This document shows positions 10,725-19,752 of a stretch of 64,000 nucleotides of DNA, piece by piece. The DNA is taken from positions 620,001 through 684,000 of the forward strand of contig NZ_LXYU01000001.1 of NCBI RefSeq assembly GCF_001952075.1. The letters are read 5' to 3'. Below the pieces are notes generated by a model. It was given only the letters and a program-made list of their open reading frames with translations. It did not search any database and was not told the origin of the DNA. Position 1 is the first letter of the stretch, and the number at the start of each line of letters is the position of its first letter. The position numbers and the translations under genes were made by a program. The DNA is from Ditibartonella apis (GTDB lineage: Bacteria; Pseudomonadota; Alphaproteobacteria; Rhizobiales; Rhizobiaceae).

Positions 10725-11843
10725 TCATTCGGCGCTATTTAACAATTGTCATTTTACTTTTTTCCGGCATTGTCCGATTGTGCCCCTTTGCGCATCATAC
10801 GTTCACGATTTTTCTAAGACGCAAATATTTCCGGAATCAAATTCTATCTCCGAACCTATCTCTCTTTTTCCTATGTCAGCTTACAAATAGCCGGATATCT
10901 ACGCGGAACATTCTGTTTTGTTTGGCATCATTTTTTCGCTTTCAAAACTTCCTTGATTCTTTTTTGAGGGCGGAAGGGCAATGTGAATAGCGAAGAAGAA
11001 AACCGTCAATCGACAAATTGCTATTGTGATATAAACTGTTATTGACAACCTCACGCATCGGCGGCTTTCGACGAACGAAAAGCGCGAATTCAGTTGCATT
11101 CAACAAAATAATTTGTCCTCGGTGAAGACAGTGCATTCTCGGAAAAATTGTAGGCAGCGGAGCTTATCATCAACAGGCCGTTCATTTTTCCTAAAAAAGA
11201 ATTCATCTTGATATATTTTTGTACATTGAAGCAAAATCGAATCTCGAATTGGAGAAATCGGATTTTTGTCATAGTTTTTCAACAGCCGCTTGAGATTGTC
11301 GGTTGCACATTGAAATAAGCAAAAACCTGATGTTGCGCCTTGACCTCCTGCTGGTAATTCAAGCAGAACTTCATCAACGAATTGGGGAAATGCCATTTCA
11401 AGATGTGCTGTCACCTGAATTGCAAGAGCAGGCGACATGGTATTCGATTCATTGATGCGGCTGAATTCTGCAGACGATTGTCTATTTGTTTAACCGATGT
11501 TGCGGAAAGGCGAGCCACTTTATTCCGCGTTGTGAAAACAGCAGAATATTATGTGACAGAAACGACGTAGGATTATTTATTTTTCCGTTTTCAATTATTG
11601 ACCAACAAATGCCACAATCAGTGCTTGAATAACGAGAGCCGGTTTCCGGCATCGAACAAATAAAAATCCCTAACCGATGAATGAGAACAACTGCGTTCCA
11701 TGTAAATGGCGGTTGCAATCAGCTTTCAAAAACCGGTTCAACCCTTTGTGAGCAATAAGGAAGTGAATTGCGAATGTTATTTTAGACTTATATATGTCGC
11801 ATCATAATCATTAGCATCCTACCTAAATTCTCCGGAAAAGATA
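10725..11843. other. 1.1-kb non-coding stretch after the atp operon
   Basis: No recognisable gene is present. The longest frame is about 112 codons on the minus strand (11100-11438); it has no convincing ribosome binding site and no domain I know, and I do not call it. Short hydrophobic frames elsewhere look random. The stretch is AT-rich and may be decayed sequence. Its right end holds the promoter of the MarR-efflux operon. Confidence 0.5.
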
Positions 11844-12287
11844 ATGAAAAACGCCACTCAATCAGTGCTGTTTATCGATTTGCTATTCAAAGTGAGCCGA
11901 AAATTGAGAAATCTGCTGGACACGCGCATTCGTGATCACGGTTTGACTTTGGCACGTGCATTGACCTTGTCAGCATTGAAAGATCAGGACGATTTTTTTC
12001 AAAAAAACCTGGCCGAAGAATTGGGCATCGAACATGCGACATTGGTCCGACTTATCGATGCATTGGAAGAGCAGGGGTTGGTCATAAGAAATGTTGCTGA
12101 AGATGACCGGCGTGCCAAACGGGTTACCCTGACGCCAAAGGGCAGAAAACTTGTCGAGGGGATAGAAGCTTATGCAGCCGAACTCAGTGAAACAGTGATG
12201 TCGGATATTCGGGAAACGAGTGTCAAAGAGGCGATGGATGTTCTTGAGCATATAGCCGACGCTGTCGAGAAAGAAGGACGCATATGA
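11844..12287 (+). CDS. MarR-family transcriptional regulator
   Basis: This 147-residue winged-helix regulator carries the helix-turn-helix at about 52-75 ('NLAEELGIEHATLVRLIDALEEQG') and the wing 'DDRRAKRVTLTPKG' (about 83-96). It overlaps the start of the efflux transporter gene by ATGA, so it is co-transcribed with the pump and most likely represses the operon until an effector binds. This layout resembles EmrR-EmrAB in gammaproteobacteria and similar rhizobial operons. The effector cannot be predicted. Confidence 0.93.
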   Translation: MKNATQSVLFIDLLFKVSRKLRNLLDTRIRDHGLTLARALTLSALKDQDDFFQKNLAEELGIEHATLVRLIDALEEQGLVIRNVAEDDRRAKRVTLTPKGRKLVEGIEAYAAELSETVMSDIRETSVKEAMDVLEHIADAVEKEGRI

Positions 12288-13933
12288 GTACGGGCGTTCT
12301 GCCACTTCCCGATGACGAACGGGAACCGCCGTTTCCGAAGCCTGGCAAAATTTTCGCCGGTCCTATCCACCGGTGTCTGATTTATATTTTTGCGGCAAGT
12401 CTTCTGCAATGGGTCTATGGACTTGGCGCCAATATGGTGCAATCCAATATTACCCAGTTGACAGGATTTTTCCACGCCACCGTCGAAGAAACGACATGGC
12501 TTGTCGGCGCCTATATGGCTCCCAATGTCAGTCTTGCTATTTTTCTTATCAAAATTCGTAACCAATACGGCTTGCGGCTTTTTGCCGAGTTGTCGATTAT
12601 CGGCTTTTTATTAACCTGTATATTGCATTTGTTTGTAACAAGCCTGCAATCAGCCATTATAATCCGTTTCTTTGCTGGTATTGCAGCGGCACCAATGTCG
12701 TCGCTCGCTTTTTTCTATATGATCGAAGCATTTGCTCCGGCCAAGAAGCGCACAGTCGGCTTGAGCCTCAATTTGATGAATATTGCCCTTGCCGTACCAC
12801 TATCGAGACTGGTTTCGCCGGCATTAATTGATCACGCAGGCTTCCATGCATTATTTGCTTTGGAAATGGGGCTCGCTCTCATCGGTTTCGGATGCATTTT
12901 CTATTTGCCGCTAACGCCGATCAAAAGAGCCAAAGTCATCGAAAAAATAGATTATTTGAGCTTCGGCTTGATTGCCATCGGTCTCGGTATCAATGCAGCC
13001 ATTATGCCGGTCGGTAAATTATACTGGTGGCGCGATGTTTCTTGGATGGGCTGGTGGCTGGCGATTGCGGTTTTCTGCCTTATGGCGGCGGCCGTTATCG
13101 AGCTCAATCGCAAAAATCCGTTGATTGATTTGCGTTGGCTATTCAGCAAGGAAATGTTGCACATTGCAATCGTTCTCCTGATGTTCAGGATTCTGCTTTC
13201 GGAACAAGCAACATTGGCATCGAACTTTTTCAATTTGTTCGGCCTTCTCAACCGCGAAATGGAAGTGATGCACGCAGGAGTCGTTGTCGGAACCGTTCTC
13301 GGGGGACTTGCCTGCGCAATATTTTTCAAGCCGGGTCGAGAGGACCTGTTTCACGTCATCGCGCTTATTCTGCTTGCCGCCGGTTCGTTTATGGATAGTC
13401 ATGCAACCAATCTTACGAGGCCCGACCAGATGATTTTAAGTCAGGGCATGATCGGTGTGGGCTATGCATTATTTTTGCCTCCGTCAATGTCGAAGGGGTT
13501 GGCAACAGCAATTGCCAGAGGTCCCCAATATATTTTGAGTTTTATTGCGGTATTCCTGTTTACCCAAAATACGGGCGGGCTAATGAGCTCGGCCTTTTTT
13601 GGCAGCTTGCAAATCGTATTCGAAAAATACCATTCCAATATTCTGACCCAGCAAATTGTTATGAGCAATCCGATTGTGGCAGCTAATGTCGATAAGCTTT
13701 CTCAAGCTTACGGACACGTTATCAATGATCCGGTTCTGTTACATGGTGAAGGCTTGGCCGAACTGGCAAGAAGATCGACACTCGAGGCCAATGTGTTGGC
13801 TTATAATGATGTGTTCCGCCTTTATTCCTGCATCGCTCTCGTTGTTCTGGTGATGTTGCTGATCAGAATGGCGTTGCGGGGATTTAAAACAATGCGTGAC
13901 AAAAAGGCCCAATTATCGACACAACCAGCCTGA
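12284..13933 (+). CDS. MFS drug efflux permease, EmrB/QacA (DHA2) type
   Basis: This 549-residue inner-membrane major facilitator has about 14 hydrophobic segments, with a cytoplasmic N-terminal tail of about 35 residues. 'ATVEETTWLVGAYMAPNVS' near helix 2 resembles the DHA2 pattern 'xxxWvxtaY'. The segment 'IRFFAGIAAAPMSSLAFFYMIEAF' around residue 130 matches the next DHA2 helices. A polar loop near 445-500 precedes the last helix. It is translationally coupled to marR and is followed 34 nt later by an HlyD-type adaptor, making a two-part pump. No outer-membrane TolC-type gene lies beside it. Confidence 0.9.
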   Translation: MSTGVLPLPDDEREPPFPKPGKIFAGPIHRCLIYIFAASLLQWVYGLGANMVQSNITQLTGFFHATVEETTWLVGAYMAPNVSLAIFLIKIRNQYGLRLFAELSIIGFLLTCILHLFVTSLQSAIIIRFFAGIAAAPMSSLAFFYMIEAFAPAKKRTVGLSLNLMNIALAVPLSRLVSPALIDHAGFHALFALEMGLALIGFGCIFYLPLTPIKRAKVIEKIDYLSFGLIAIGLGINAAIMPVGKLYWWRDVSWMGWWLAIAVFCLMAAAVIELNRKNPLIDLRWLFSKEMLHIAIVLLMFRILLSEQATLASNFFNLFGLLNREMEVMHAGVVVGTVLGGLACAIFFKPGREDLFHVIALILLAAGSFMDSHATNLTRPDQMILSQGMIGVGYALFLPPSMSKGLATAIARGPQYILSFIAVFLFTQNTGGLMSSAFFGSLQIVFEKYHSNILTQQIVMSNPIVAANVDKLSQAYGHVINDPVLLHGEGLAELARRSTLEANVLAYNDVFRLYSCIALVVLVMLLIRMALRGFKTMRDKKAQLSTQPA

Positions 13934-13967
13934 TAAAGCTCAGGCACGAAAATGCGGATGAATTAGA

Positions 13968-14984
13968 ATGATACGATATTTACGTTCCAAAGCGACGGCT
14001 GTTTCCATTATTGCCGGTGTTTGCGGGATATTGTTGATATTATGGGCATGGCAATTGCCGCCTTTTATCAGCAGTATCGAAACCACAGATAATGCCTACG
14101 TCAAAGGTTTCGTAACGATGATCAGCCCGCAAGTAGCCGGCAATATATCAAGCGTGAAAATCAAAGATTACGAGCGTGTCAAAGAAGGTGAGCTTCTTAT
14201 CGAAATAGAAGATCGTATTTTTAAACAAAGGGTCGAACAGGCGGTAGCAGTACTCGATTCCAAAAAGGCAGCGCTTGCTAGCTCCTACCAACAGGAGGAA
14301 TCGGCAAAGGCCGATATACGTTCGGCAGAAGCAGCCTTCACCAAATCGGAACTCAATTGGAAACGCGTCGAGCCATTAACGCAACGAGGCGTGTCATCGC
14401 AAAGCAGCGAAGATTCTGCCCGTGCCGACCGTGACCAGAAAAGTGCGGAACTGGAAGTCAGAGTGCAAGCTTTGAAAAAAATCCTTGTTGATCGGGAAGG
14501 TTTGAAAGCCGATGTTGAAAGCGCCGAAGCGGCCGTCGAACTTGCAAAAATAGATCTTGATCATACCAAAATCTATTCTCCACGCGATGGACGGGTTGGT
14601 GAAGTGGGTGCCAAACTTGGCCAATATGTCACAGCCGGAACCCAGCTTCTGGCCGTCGTCCCCGATGATGTCTGGATTGTCGCCAATTACAAGGAAACGC
14701 AATGCGCCAATATGAAAATCGGCCAACCTGTGGTGTTTTCGGTTGACGCTTTGGACGGATACAAAATGAAGGGGCATGTTGTCCGTTTTTCACCGGCTGC
14801 CGGTTCGGAATTTGCGGTTTTGAAACCGGATAATGCTACAGGAAATTTCACCAAGGTTGCCCAGCGTATTCCTGTCCGTATCGAGGTTGATCCCGACCAG
14901 AAATATATCGACCGGCTGATCCCCGGCATGTCGGTTATTCCTCACGTCGATACATCTGTCGATCCGGTAAAAGATAAGAAATAA
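13968..14984 (+). CDS. HlyD/EmrA-family periplasmic adaptor protein
   Basis: This 338-residue membrane fusion protein has one N-terminal transmembrane helix (residues about 12-29), a biotinyl-lipoyl-like half ('DNAYVKGFVTMISPQVAGNIS'-type), a long coiled coil (about 80-185) and the second lipoyl half with 'IYSPRDGRVGEVGAKLGQYV'. It should bridge the DHA2 permease upstream to an outer-membrane channel encoded elsewhere. A 6-bp inverted repeat at 13928-13945 straddles the upstream gene's stop. The fit to EmrA is good; the substrate is unknown. Confidence 0.92.
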   Translation: MIRYLRSKATAVSIIAGVCGILLILWAWQLPPFISSIETTDNAYVKGFVTMISPQVAGNISSVKIKDYERVKEGELLIEIEDRIFKQRVEQAVAVLDSKKAALASSYQQEESAKADIRSAEAAFTKSELNWKRVEPLTQRGVSSQSSEDSARADRDQKSAELEVRVQALKKILVDREGLKADVESAEAAVELAKIDLDHTKIYSPRDGRVGEVGAKLGQYVTAGTQLLAVVPDDVWIVANYKETQCANMKIGQPVVFSVDALDGYKMKGHVVRFSPAAGSEFAVLKPDNATGNFTKVAQRIPVRIEVDPDQKYIDRLIPGMSVIPHVDTSVDPVKDKK

Positions 14985-15154
14985 TATGCCACATTGAAGC
15001 ACATTCCATAGATTCATTGATTGAAAACTTTAGAAAAATTAAAAAATGCTATGAAAGCGCGCACGATTGCGTTAATTCGTATTCCTGCCATTTGCTTTCA
15101 GCTTGACAGTTGGTATTGTGAAATCAGAAAAATAACATAGGGGACACACACTCA

Positions 15155-16063
15155 ATGGATTATTTTTTTCAGCAACTGATAAACGGAGTTGCTCTGGGAG
15201 CTATTTATGGGCTGATCGCTATTGGCTACACCATGGTTTATGGCATTTTGGGCATGATCAATTTTGCTCATGGTGATGTTTTCATGATCGGCGCCTTTAT
15301 TGCAATGATCGTTTTCATGATGTTGCTGACATTGCCTGCGGCGGTACCTATTGCCTTGGCACTGCTTATCATGCTGATTGTTTCAATGGTTTTCACATCT
15401 GTCTGGGCTTGGGTTATTGAACGGGTTGCCTATCGGCCGTTGCGCGGCTCTTTTCGTCTTGCACCATTGATCACAGCTATCGGAATGTCTTTTGTTTTGC
15501 GTAATTTTGTTCAGGTCGAGCAGGGCCCACGTAACAAGCCTATTCCTGAAATGATCAGTGGCGGTTTTGTAATCCCCGGAACAGATGTTTTTGTTTTGAA
15601 CAAGCAGCTTCTTGTTGTTGTGGTGACCGCAGTTCTGCTTTTCATTTTTTCGCATATTGTCAGCAAAACACCTCTCGGACGTGCCCAACGCGCGGTCGAG
15701 CAGGATGGTAAAATGGCGGCTCTTTTGGGAATCAACGTGGATCGGATTATTTCGGTGACCTTCATTATGGGGGCAGCCCTTGCAGCAATTGCAGGCACAC
15801 TTTATCTGATGAATTACGGCCAGATTCATTTTGCAGACGGTTTTATTCCCGGCATCAAGGCCTTTACTGCAGCAGTTCTTGGCGGAATTGGTTCTTTGCC
15901 CGGTGCTGTTTTAGGCGGTCTCCTTATCGGTTTGACCGAAGCCTTATGGCAAACCTATTTTCCTCCTGAATATAAAGACGTCGCAGTCTTTCTCATTCTT
16001 GCAATCGTTCTTGTGTTTATGCCATCCGGTATTCTTGGACGGCCCGAAGTTGAAAAGGTCTAG
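15155..16063 (+). CDS. livH: Branched-chain amino-acid ABC transporter permease LivH
   Basis: This 302-residue inner-membrane permease has eight or so hydrophobic segments. Family-typical stretches are 'NGVALGAIYGLIAIGYTMVYG' at the N terminus (split here by context), 'INFAHGDVFMIGAF', the cytoplasmic 'GRAQRAVEQDGKMAALLGINVD' coupling loop (about 173-195) and 'VLGGIGSLPGAVLGGLLIG'. It is first gene of a six-gene cluster livH-livM-livG-livF-small membrane protein-livK. A TTGACA at 15103-15108 lies in the upstream region and may be the -35 element, but no good -10 follows. Confidence 0.95.
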   Translation: MDYFFQQLINGVALGAIYGLIAIGYTMVYGILGMINFAHGDVFMIGAFIAMIVFMMLLTLPAAVPIALALLIMLIVSMVFTSVWAWVIERVAYRPLRGSFRLAPLITAIGMSFVLRNFVQVEQGPRNKPIPEMISGGFVIPGTDVFVLNKQLLVVVVTAVLLFIFSHIVSKTPLGRAQRAVEQDGKMAALLGINVDRIISVTFIMGAALAAIAGTLYLMNYGQIHFADGFIPGIKAFTAAVLGGIGSLPGAVLGGLLIGLTEALWQTYFPPEYKDVAVFLILAIVLVFMPSGILGRPEVEKV

Positions 16064-16072
16064 ACTGCGGCT

Positions 16073-17632
16073 ATGAACCAGATAAATTCCTTGCCAAACG
16101 CCGGAAGAGTTGACATCAAACGCGCTTGTCGCGAAGGTGTCGTCACGGCTTTCATCGCGTTTTTGCTCTTCGCCTTTATCGTCGGTTTCAGGGCTGATCT
16201 CAATTTAAGAAACGAGATGACGCTGACTCCACAAATCGGTTATCTCATCAATTATGTAATCATTGCCGGTGTCGGGCGTTTTACATGGTGCCTTTTCGGT
16301 GGTGGTACAAAAGGGGCGGTTTTTGCGCTTGTCCCTTCTGTCATATTGTTTATTGCCTATCGTGCATGGCTTTATTACGAAGAAGCCACGGCGCAATCGA
16401 CCTATAATTTGTCGGCCCAAGCCCATCAGCTATTGATTGCCGGAATTGTTGTTGTTGTTTTTGTACTGCTTGCCATTGTTTTTCTTTATGCCAAAGGTCT
16501 CCAGCAAGCGATCAGAATAACGGTAAGGGAAGTAACGCCGGGTTTTCAGAAATATGCTCCGGGGTGCATTCTCGCCTTGTTGCTTGTATATCCGTTTTTT
16601 GTCACGACCTTTCTCGTTGATAATCTCGCCCAGTCACAAAAATGGATCGACAATTATGCGATCCAGATATTGATTTACGTCATGCTCGCTTGGGGACTCA
16701 ATATCGTTGTCGGTCTTGCCGGCTTGCTTGATTTGGGATACGTCGCTTTTTATGCAGTGGGTGCCTATACGGTTGCACTTCTCGGCAATCATTTCGGGTT
16801 TTCATTCTGGTTGTGTTTGCCTCTGGCCGGTATTTTTGCAGCTCTTTGGGGAATGATGCTCGGCTTTCCTGTATTAAGACTGCGTGGTGATTATCTTGCG
16901 ATCGTCACTTTGGCTTTCGGTGAAATCATCCGCACAATCTTGCAAAACTGGACACCGGTTACCGGCGGCGCTGCAGGCCTGTCGGTTCAAAAGGCAACCT
17001 TTTTCGGCATTCCCTTCACAAGGGGCGAAGGTGGATTTGCCGCACTCTTCGGATTAAATTTCCAGGCCGCCCATTATAAAATATTCCTTTATTACGTCAT
17101 TCTTGTCATGGTTGTGATAACCGCCTGGGTCGTTATGCGGTTGCGTCGCCTGCCTATCGGGCGTGCATGGGAAGCCCTGCGGGAAGATGAAATTGCCTGT
17201 CGGTCACTCGGTATCAATACTGTTACAACGAAATTGACAGCATTTTCTATCGGCGCCATGTTCGGCGGATTTGCAGGAGCATTTTTTGCGGCAAGACAGG
17301 GGCGCGCCGATTATACCAGTTTCATTTTTGATGAATCGGCCATTATTCTGGCAATTGTTGTACTGGGTGGCATGGGGTCACTCGGCGGGATCGCTGTTGC
17401 TGCTGCTGTCATGATTGGTGGTACGGAACTGCTTCGCGATGTTCCGGCTTTGCAAATGATATTCGGTCCTGATTTCGACCCACCACAATATCGCATGTTA
17501 TGGTTCGGTCTTGCCATGGTGTTTGTTATGGTCTGGAAGCCGCGCGGCTTTGTCGGAAAACGTGAGCCAAGTGCTTTTCTGAAAGTGAAGAAAGCTGTTT
17601 CAGGCGATTTTACCAAAGAAGGAAACGGCTGA
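16073..17632 (+). CDS. livM: Branched-chain amino-acid ABC transporter permease LivM
   Basis: This 519-residue second permease of the Liv importer is longer than the roughly 420-residue E. coli LivM because of about 190 N-terminal residues with extra hydrophobic segments, usual in rhizobial members. The conserved core begins near 'AWGLNIVVGLAGLLDLGYVAFYAVGAY' and includes 'FPVLRLRGDYLAIVTLAFGEI' and the coupling loop 'GRAWEALREDEIACRSLGIN'. It is 9 nt after livH; its stop overlaps the livG start (TGATGG). Confidence 0.95.
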   Translation: MNQINSLPNAGRVDIKRACREGVVTAFIAFLLFAFIVGFRADLNLRNEMTLTPQIGYLINYVIIAGVGRFTWCLFGGGTKGAVFALVPSVILFIAYRAWLYYEEATAQSTYNLSAQAHQLLIAGIVVVVFVLLAIVFLYAKGLQQAIRITVREVTPGFQKYAPGCILALLLVYPFFVTTFLVDNLAQSQKWIDNYAIQILIYVMLAWGLNIVVGLAGLLDLGYVAFYAVGAYTVALLGNHFGFSFWLCLPLAGIFAALWGMMLGFPVLRLRGDYLAIVTLAFGEIIRTILQNWTPVTGGAAGLSVQKATFFGIPFTRGEGGFAALFGLNFQAAHYKIFLYYVILVMVVITAWVVMRLRRLPIGRAWEALREDEIACRSLGINTVTTKLTAFSIGAMFGGFAGAFFAARQGRADYTSFIFDESAIILAIVVLGGMGSLGGIAVAAAVMIGGTELLRDVPALQMIFGPDFDPPQYRMLWFGLAMVFVMVWKPRGFVGKREPSAFLKVKKAVSGDFTKEGNG

Positions 17633-18549
17633 TGGCTGACGATAATACCCTTCTCCAAATCGAGCACCTCAGGATGCAATTTGGTGGCCTCGTCGCCGTT
17701 GATGATTTGAGCTTCAATGTCGAGCGGGGAAAAATTACGGCTTTGATCGGACCGAACGGTGCAGGTAAAACAACTGTTTTTAACTGTATTACCGGCTTTT
17801 ATCGGCCAACCGGAGGGATGCTTTCTCTTCACACGAAAGGGGGAAAAACCTTTTTGTTGGAACGGCTTGCCGATTACGAAATCACCAAGAAAGCAAAAGT
17901 TGCCCGTACTTTCCAGAATATACGTTTGTTCACCGGTTTGACGGTTCTCGAAAATCTGCTTGTTGCCCAGCATAATGAATTGATGCGCGCTTCCGGAATG
18001 ACTGTGCTTGGTCTATTCGGTCTTCCGTCTTATAAGCGGGCTGCCAAAGAGGCGATCAAAAAGGCCGAAACCTGGCTTGAAAAAATAAATCTTGTCCATC
18101 GCGCCGATGATCCGGCTGGAGATCTTCCTTATGGTGATCAAAGACGTCTCGAGATTGCGCGCGCAATGTGTACCGATCCGCAACTTTTATGTCTCGATGA
18201 ACCGGCTGCCGGTCTCAACCCGAAAGAATCGCTTGAACTTAACGATCTTCTTTTGAACATACGGGATGTGGAGCATACGTCTGTGTTGCTTATCGAACAT
18301 GATATGTCGGTGGTGATGGAAATATCCGATCATGTTGTTGTTCTCGAATACGGATCGAAAATTGCTGACGGAACGCCCGAAATGGTCAAGAACGATCCGA
18401 AGGTGATTGCAGCCTATCTCGGCGTTGACGAGGATGACGAAACCTCGGAAGCGGGGCTTCCGGACGATGTTGTTTCAAGTTCGGTCCAAATATCCGAAAC
18501 GGAAATCATTACTGCCGACTCGAAAGAACAAGAGGGAAAGCGTTCATGA
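17632..18549 (+). CDS. livG: Branched-chain amino-acid ABC transporter ATPase LivG
   Basis: This 305-residue ABC ATPase has Walker A 'GPNGAGKTT' (about 43-51), the LivG-type signature 'LPYGDQRRLEIARAM', Walker B 'LLCLDEPAAGLNP' and the switch histidine in 'LLIEHDMSVV'. It extends about 40 residues beyond the usual LivG end with an acidic Ser/Thr-rich tail after 'KVIAAYLGVDEDDE'. It overlaps livM by one base and livF by four. Confidence 0.95.
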   Translation: MADDNTLLQIEHLRMQFGGLVAVDDLSFNVERGKITALIGPNGAGKTTVFNCITGFYRPTGGMLSLHTKGGKTFLLERLADYEITKKAKVARTFQNIRLFTGLTVLENLLVAQHNELMRASGMTVLGLFGLPSYKRAAKEAIKKAETWLEKINLVHRADDPAGDLPYGDQRRLEIARAMCTDPQLLCLDEPAAGLNPKESLELNDLLLNIRDVEHTSVLLIEHDMSVVMEISDHVVVLEYGSKIADGTPEMVKNDPKVIAAYLGVDEDDETSEAGLPDDVVSSSVQISETEIITADSKEQEGKRS

Positions 18550-19280
18550 GTAGCGAAGCACCAGCACTTCTTAAAGTCGAAAATATTGAAACTTATTACG
18601 GTGCTATTCAAGCTCTCCGCGGCGTCAGTGTCGAAGTCCGGCAAGGCGAGATTGTCACTCTTATTGGTGCCAATGGTGCCGGTAAATCGACATTGATGAT
18701 GACCATATTCGGCAAACCGCGCGTAAGGTCAGGTCGTATATTCTTTGATGGTCATGACATTACCTATATGGAAACGCACGAAATTGCGCGATTACGTATT
18801 GCCCAATCACCGGAAGGGCGGCGAATCTTTCCGCGCATGACCGTCCTTGAAAACCTGCAAATGGGCGCAAGCATTGATAACCTCAAATATTTTGATGAGG
18901 ATGTCGAGAAAATGTTTACGCTATTTCCGCGCCTGAAAGAACGTTTGCAGCAACGTGGCGGTACATTGTCCGGAGGTGAACAGCAAATGCTTGCTATAGC
19001 GCGCGCCCTGATGTCGCGTCCGCGGCTATTGTTGCTTGATGAACCCTCGTTGGGCTTGGCACCTTTGATCGTCAAACAGATATTCGATGCTATCAAAGTC
19101 CTGAACGAGGAAACCGGTTTGACCGTTTTTCTGGTTGAACAGAACGCTTTTGGTGCATTGAAACTTGCCCATCGCGGCTATGTTCTTGTGAACGGTGTTG
19201 TTACAATGAGCGGAACAGGTGCAGAACTTCTGGCCAATCCGAAAGTTAGGGCAGCCTATCTTGAAGGTGGTCGACATTAA
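18546..19280 (+). CDS. livF: Branched-chain amino-acid ABC transporter ATPase LivF
   Basis: This 244-residue second ATPase of the importer has Walker A 'GANGAGKST', 'PEGRRIFPRMTVLENLQMGA', signature 'LSGGEQQMLAIARALMSRP', Walker B 'LLLLDEPSLGLAP' and 'VFLVEQNAFGAL' with the glutamine-asparagine in place of the histidine-aspartate usual in LivG. Those are standard LivF traits. It starts with ATG inside the end of livG (ATGA overlap), so the two ATPases are translationally coupled. Confidence 0.95.
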   Translation: MSSEAPALLKVENIETYYGAIQALRGVSVEVRQGEIVTLIGANGAGKSTLMMTIFGKPRVRSGRIFFDGHDITYMETHEIARLRIAQSPEGRRIFPRMTVLENLQMGASIDNLKYFDEDVEKMFTLFPRLKERLQQRGGTLSGGEQQMLAIARALMSRPRLLLLDEPSLGLAPLIVKQIFDAIKVLNEETGLTVFLVEQNAFGALKLAHRGYVLVNGVVTMSGTGAELLANPKVRAAYLEGGRH

Positions 19281-19329
19281 TCAGGATCTTCAAAACTGTT
19301 GTGGGTGTTTCAAGCTTTAGGGAGAAAAA

Positions 19330-19677
19330 ATGCAAGGTATCCTTTATGAAGAGTCTTCACTTTTTGTCTTTGTTCTGGTGACCTTAATCCTCGGTGGCTG
19401 GGCAGCGTGGATGACGGGGCGTGCTTGCGCGCTGACGTGGCACGGATTGAAAGTCGCTCTGATTTCAATGGTTCCGCTTGCCGCAGCTATCCGTTTTATC
19501 CATTATATTCCGCCCTTTAACGGCACATTATTGTCGCTCCACTATTATCTTGTCGATCTTGTCGTTTTGTTGATTTTCGCAAGTCTCGGTTTCCAGTTTA
19601 CGAGGACGAACCAGATGGTTCGCCAATATAGTTGGCTTTACAAGAAATCTTCACCTTTTACCTGGCACAAGAAATAA
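19330..19677 (+). CDS. Small membrane protein of the liv cluster (DUF6867-like)
   Basis: This 115-residue protein has three hydrophobic segments (about 10-28, 38-55 and 69-86) and the stretch 'LGGWAAWMTGRACALTWHG'. Similar small proteins sit between livF and livK in many Hyphomicrobiales; I recall the family as DUF6867, but the name is uncertain. GGGAGAAAAA precedes the ATG. Its function is unknown; its fixed position suggests a role with the importer. Confidence 0.8.
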   Translation: MQGILYEESSLFVFVLVTLILGGWAAWMTGRACALTWHGLKVALISMVPLAAAIRFIHYIPPFNGTLLSLHYYLVDLVVLLIFASLGFQFTRTNQMVRQYSWLYKKSSPFTWHKK

Positions 19678-19752
19678 CAATTTCTTCTATGTTGTCTGGA
19701 AAAAATACTTTAGATGTTTTACAACTGGTGAAGAAAAAAGAGGAGAACGAAT

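Noticed and set aside
11100-11438. Minus-strand frame of 112 codons after the atp operon
   Set aside because: No Shine-Dalgarno sequence, no recognisable domain and no operon context; kept only as a possible eroded gene in the gap entry.
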